Shown here piece by piece: positions 61,536 through 64,000 of a stretch of DNA of 64,000 nt (positions are counted from its first letter, which is position 1; every line of letters starts with the position of its first letter). The notes beneath the pieces are model-generated. The model had not been told where the DNA came from. It worked only from the letters and a program-made list of their open reading frames with translations, and did not search any database. Source of the DNA: Glandiceps talaboti. Its lineage: Eukaryota; Hemichordata; Enteropneusta; Spengelidae. The translations under genes were made by a program, and so were the position numbers. The stretch covers positions 13,285,591 through 13,349,590 of the forward strand of contig NC_135567.1 in assembly GCF_964340395.1 (NCBI RefSeq), written 5' to 3'.

Positions 61536-62763
61536 AATTTTTTTGTTTTTGTAGTAATGACATTCAGAACATAAATAAATATCCAAGATTTAGACGCAAT
61601 GAGACGATTTTTATATTAGGTTGGTGTGAAAAGTTTAATTAAAAGTGATGTTTTTGGGGAGAAGTCACACTGTATTGTATTTTTTTGGTTTCTGAACATG
61701 GTTTTCAGAAATGAAATATTACTAGTATAAGTCTTAAAATGAATTTGAAAAGGAACCACACTGTAAGAAAGCGTTGGAAACTAAAAAACTAAAATTTTAC
61801 CCAGTTATAATATTTTCATAATTTCGTGGGGGGAAAAAAGTTCACTTTCCAGGAAATATTTGTTTGTTTTCAAAATCCATCTTGTCATCAGTTTTTTGGT
61901 TACCATGGTTACAACCGCTTGCTGTAAATCAAGTTTTTTTAGGGAAATACTGATGAACAAAACCACGAACCAAGTCCGTCACCAAAAAAAAAAAAAAATT
62001 GTATTAAGTTACTGTTTGCAATATTGAAGAATGTGTCTTTTTTTCCTTTGGTGATTTGGAAGTTTGAATATTTGTTTAGCTTATACTGTAACTTTTCATT
62101 TGTCCAACTTGAAAAACGTAAGTTTAATCAATCAAAATTTTGATTTTTTTCAACTTTTAGAAATAAAATAAAATTCAGCATTTGCAGATATTTAAATCAA
62201 ATATTTTCTTTGTCAACAGAATGAAAGATGAGTGACTTAAAGGGGCTTTAATATTTGCATATTATGTAGAATGGCCCCAGCATATGTATAAGTATCAAAT
62301 CATGTGTATTAACATACCACAACAGTAAAAAGTCAGATTTATGGGTTATTTCATAGGCTGTTTCCTTGAAAGTTTTATTTGAAATGCAGTTTCAATAACA
62401 GTTACAGTACACATATCTGCTTGCAAATATCTGCTCAAAGCAATATACACTTGTTACAGAATTTTTTTTTCAAAAAGTGTTTGCATTTTTCAATTTTATT
62501 TAGCTTACTGTATATCCTTACAGAGAAAAAAATAAAAAAAAAATAAAAAATTAAAAAATATATATATTAATTGGATATACAGGAGTAAAATTTGTGTGGT
62601 TTTCTTGCTTTTTCACCTTGAAGTTATCTACACGATTGTCGCCTTTTTTTTTAGTGACATGAAATGCCAGCAAAATGACCTGTAACCAGACATTCGTCAT
62701 ATTGAGTAAACTATAGGCTTGTCATTTGAATTATTTACAGTATTTTTAGTCTTAAAAATAGAT
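61536..62763. other. Downstream of PRUNE2: no gene seen
   Basis: Very AT-rich, with poly-T/poly-A runs; no coding homology recognised. Confidence 0.55.
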
Positions 62764-63033
62764 CAGGGGTGAACAAATCATTTTGTGAACCGGTGGTCCC
62801 CGGACCAGTGCCTTAAAAAATCCAGTGGTCCTGCTGAAAGAATTAGTGGTCCAAGGTCCTGCTAATGTAAAACATTAAATCTTGCCTATGAATCTGTATA
62901 TTCAGGCGACTTTTTAACATAGTTATTAACAGTAAGGAATTGGTCCAATGGACCAGACAAGGTAAAATTTGTTTGGTCCACCCCCAAAAAATTGTTAGTT
63001 TGGGCCCAGGACCAGTGGATTTGTTCACCCCTG
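62764..63033. mobile_element. 270-bp hAT-like MITE
   Basis: Ends CAGGGGTGAACAAATC and GATTTGTTCACCCCTG; inner inverted pairs GGTCC(C/A)...GGACCAGTG. CAGGGGTG ends are typical of hAT elements. Flanking octamers do not clearly match. Confidence 0.8.
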
Positions 63034-63379
63034 TAGACTATTGCATTCTGGGAATATTTGTGTTTTGTAGCTGGTTCTTATTTTCATCAAAACAAAGTGA
63101 AGCAACATGTATGCAGAAATAAATGGCAAATTGTAGATATACGCATTTTTGGGCTGGGTTTAATTTTTTGTAAAAAATAATTGAAACAACGCAATGTAGG
63201 GTATATTTATAAGGCAGCGTATATGTACGCGAGATTTTAAGTTCGTACTTCAGATAGGGTACATATGAGCACTCTTGCATACCAGAGCGCATATTTCTGT
63301 TGAAGCAACGAAATTCATACTCTGGCATTTTTCGTTTTACTTTTCAGGATTTAGTTGAAATTATAAATATTCATGAGCA

Positions 63380-63990
63380 ATGACATCATGACGAATCGCC
63401 CAATCAAAGAACCAGCATATTCACAACACAATTTCTCCATATCGTATGTACCCGATGCATGTGTTACCATTCTCACAATTAGCCAGAGCATATATTTCTG
63501 CTGCTTGGGGTGTATGCAAATAACTACAAGTCTTGCAAAAAAAAATTGATTAACCAATCAGGAAATAGTTCAATATAGTTTGTAGAATACATTTTCCTGT
63601 TATTGGTCAGATTGGCAGGTGTGAAATCCATTTTAACCAATCAGGAACCTTTATTAGAATACATTTACTTACAATTTGCATGATTGGCAGGTGTAATATC
63701 AATATTCACCAATCAGATAGCAGTTTACACAGTATTTGAATATACAGTTCTTTCTACAAGTACTTGTCTTTATTGGCAGATGTAAAATAACTCTTGACCA
63801 ATCATATAACAGTATATAAAGTTTTTTCTATATTCACCTACGTGATTGGCAGATGGAAATTCAGCCTTAACCAATCAGATAGCAGGACATACAAATTTTG
63901 AAATAATTTTACCTTGTATTGATCTGATTGGCAGATGGAAATTCAATCTTAACCAATCAGATAGCAGGACAGTCAAATTTGGAAATGCAT
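63380..63990. repeat. Repeat of about 83 bp with paired ATTGG / CCAAT boxes
   Basis: Repeated GATTGGCAG(G/A)TG(G/T)(A/G)A followed by TTAACCAATCAGATAGCAG. At least five ATTGG-CCAAT inverted pairs, each able to fold, continuing toward the window end. Confidence 0.85.
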
Positions 63991-64000
63991 TGTCCTTCTT

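Noticed and set aside
63351-63557. Small coding gene at the right edge
   Set aside because: No recognisable family or splice context; overlaps the CCAAT repeat.

Overview
The window is eukaryotic, AT-rich, intron-rich animal DNA crowded with minisatellites and short inverted-repeat transposons. It holds parts of two genes arranged head to head. Both are metazoan families, but the introns, repeats and protein divergence do not look vertebrate. A marine invertebrate is most likely, perhaps an invertebrate deuterostome such as a hemichordate or amphioxus. The exact taxon is a guess.

Left (1-8770, minus strand): the first five coding exons of a Golgi alpha-mannosidase II (MAN2A1/MAN2A2 type, glycoside hydrolase 38). 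They cover the cytosolic tail, signal anchor, stem and start of the catalytic domain with its HSHNDPGW zinc motif. The rest of the gene lies beyond base 1. Its introns carry several tandem arrays.

Middle (8771-10081): a divergent intergenic region of about 1.3 kb that contains a 588-bp foldback element with a perfect 9-bp target-site duplication. The element ends 144 bp before the PRUNE2 start codon.

Right (10082-60777, plus strand): a full-length PRUNE2 (BMCC1)-type gene assembled here from 14 exons: a 12-codon first exon, a 15-kb intron, the prune DHH/DHHA2 module on exons 2-6, one giant 14,254-bp internal exon, and a C-terminal BCH (BNIP2/Cdc42GAP homology, CRAL-TRIO-like) domain on exons 9-13. 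All exon phases agree and give a predicted 5,581-residue protein. A 28-bp optional microexon and a second open frame in the last exon suggest an alternative tail. After 61.5 kb there is only AT-rich DNA, a hAT-like short element and a CCAAT-box array.

The two genes have no obvious shared pathway: one trims N-glycans in the Golgi, the other is a cytosolic scaffold. They may share a bidirectional promoter.

The most unusual pattern is repeated tandem duplication of exon edges together with their splice sites, seen next to at least six exons in both genes. The extreme case is about 24 tandem copies of the 5' splice site of PRUNE2 exon 7. Other points are short transposons whose arms or cores have expanded into satellites, transposon ends carrying an exact CTCF-type consensus, and a 14-copy N(V/I)VA-type protein repeat in the giant exon.
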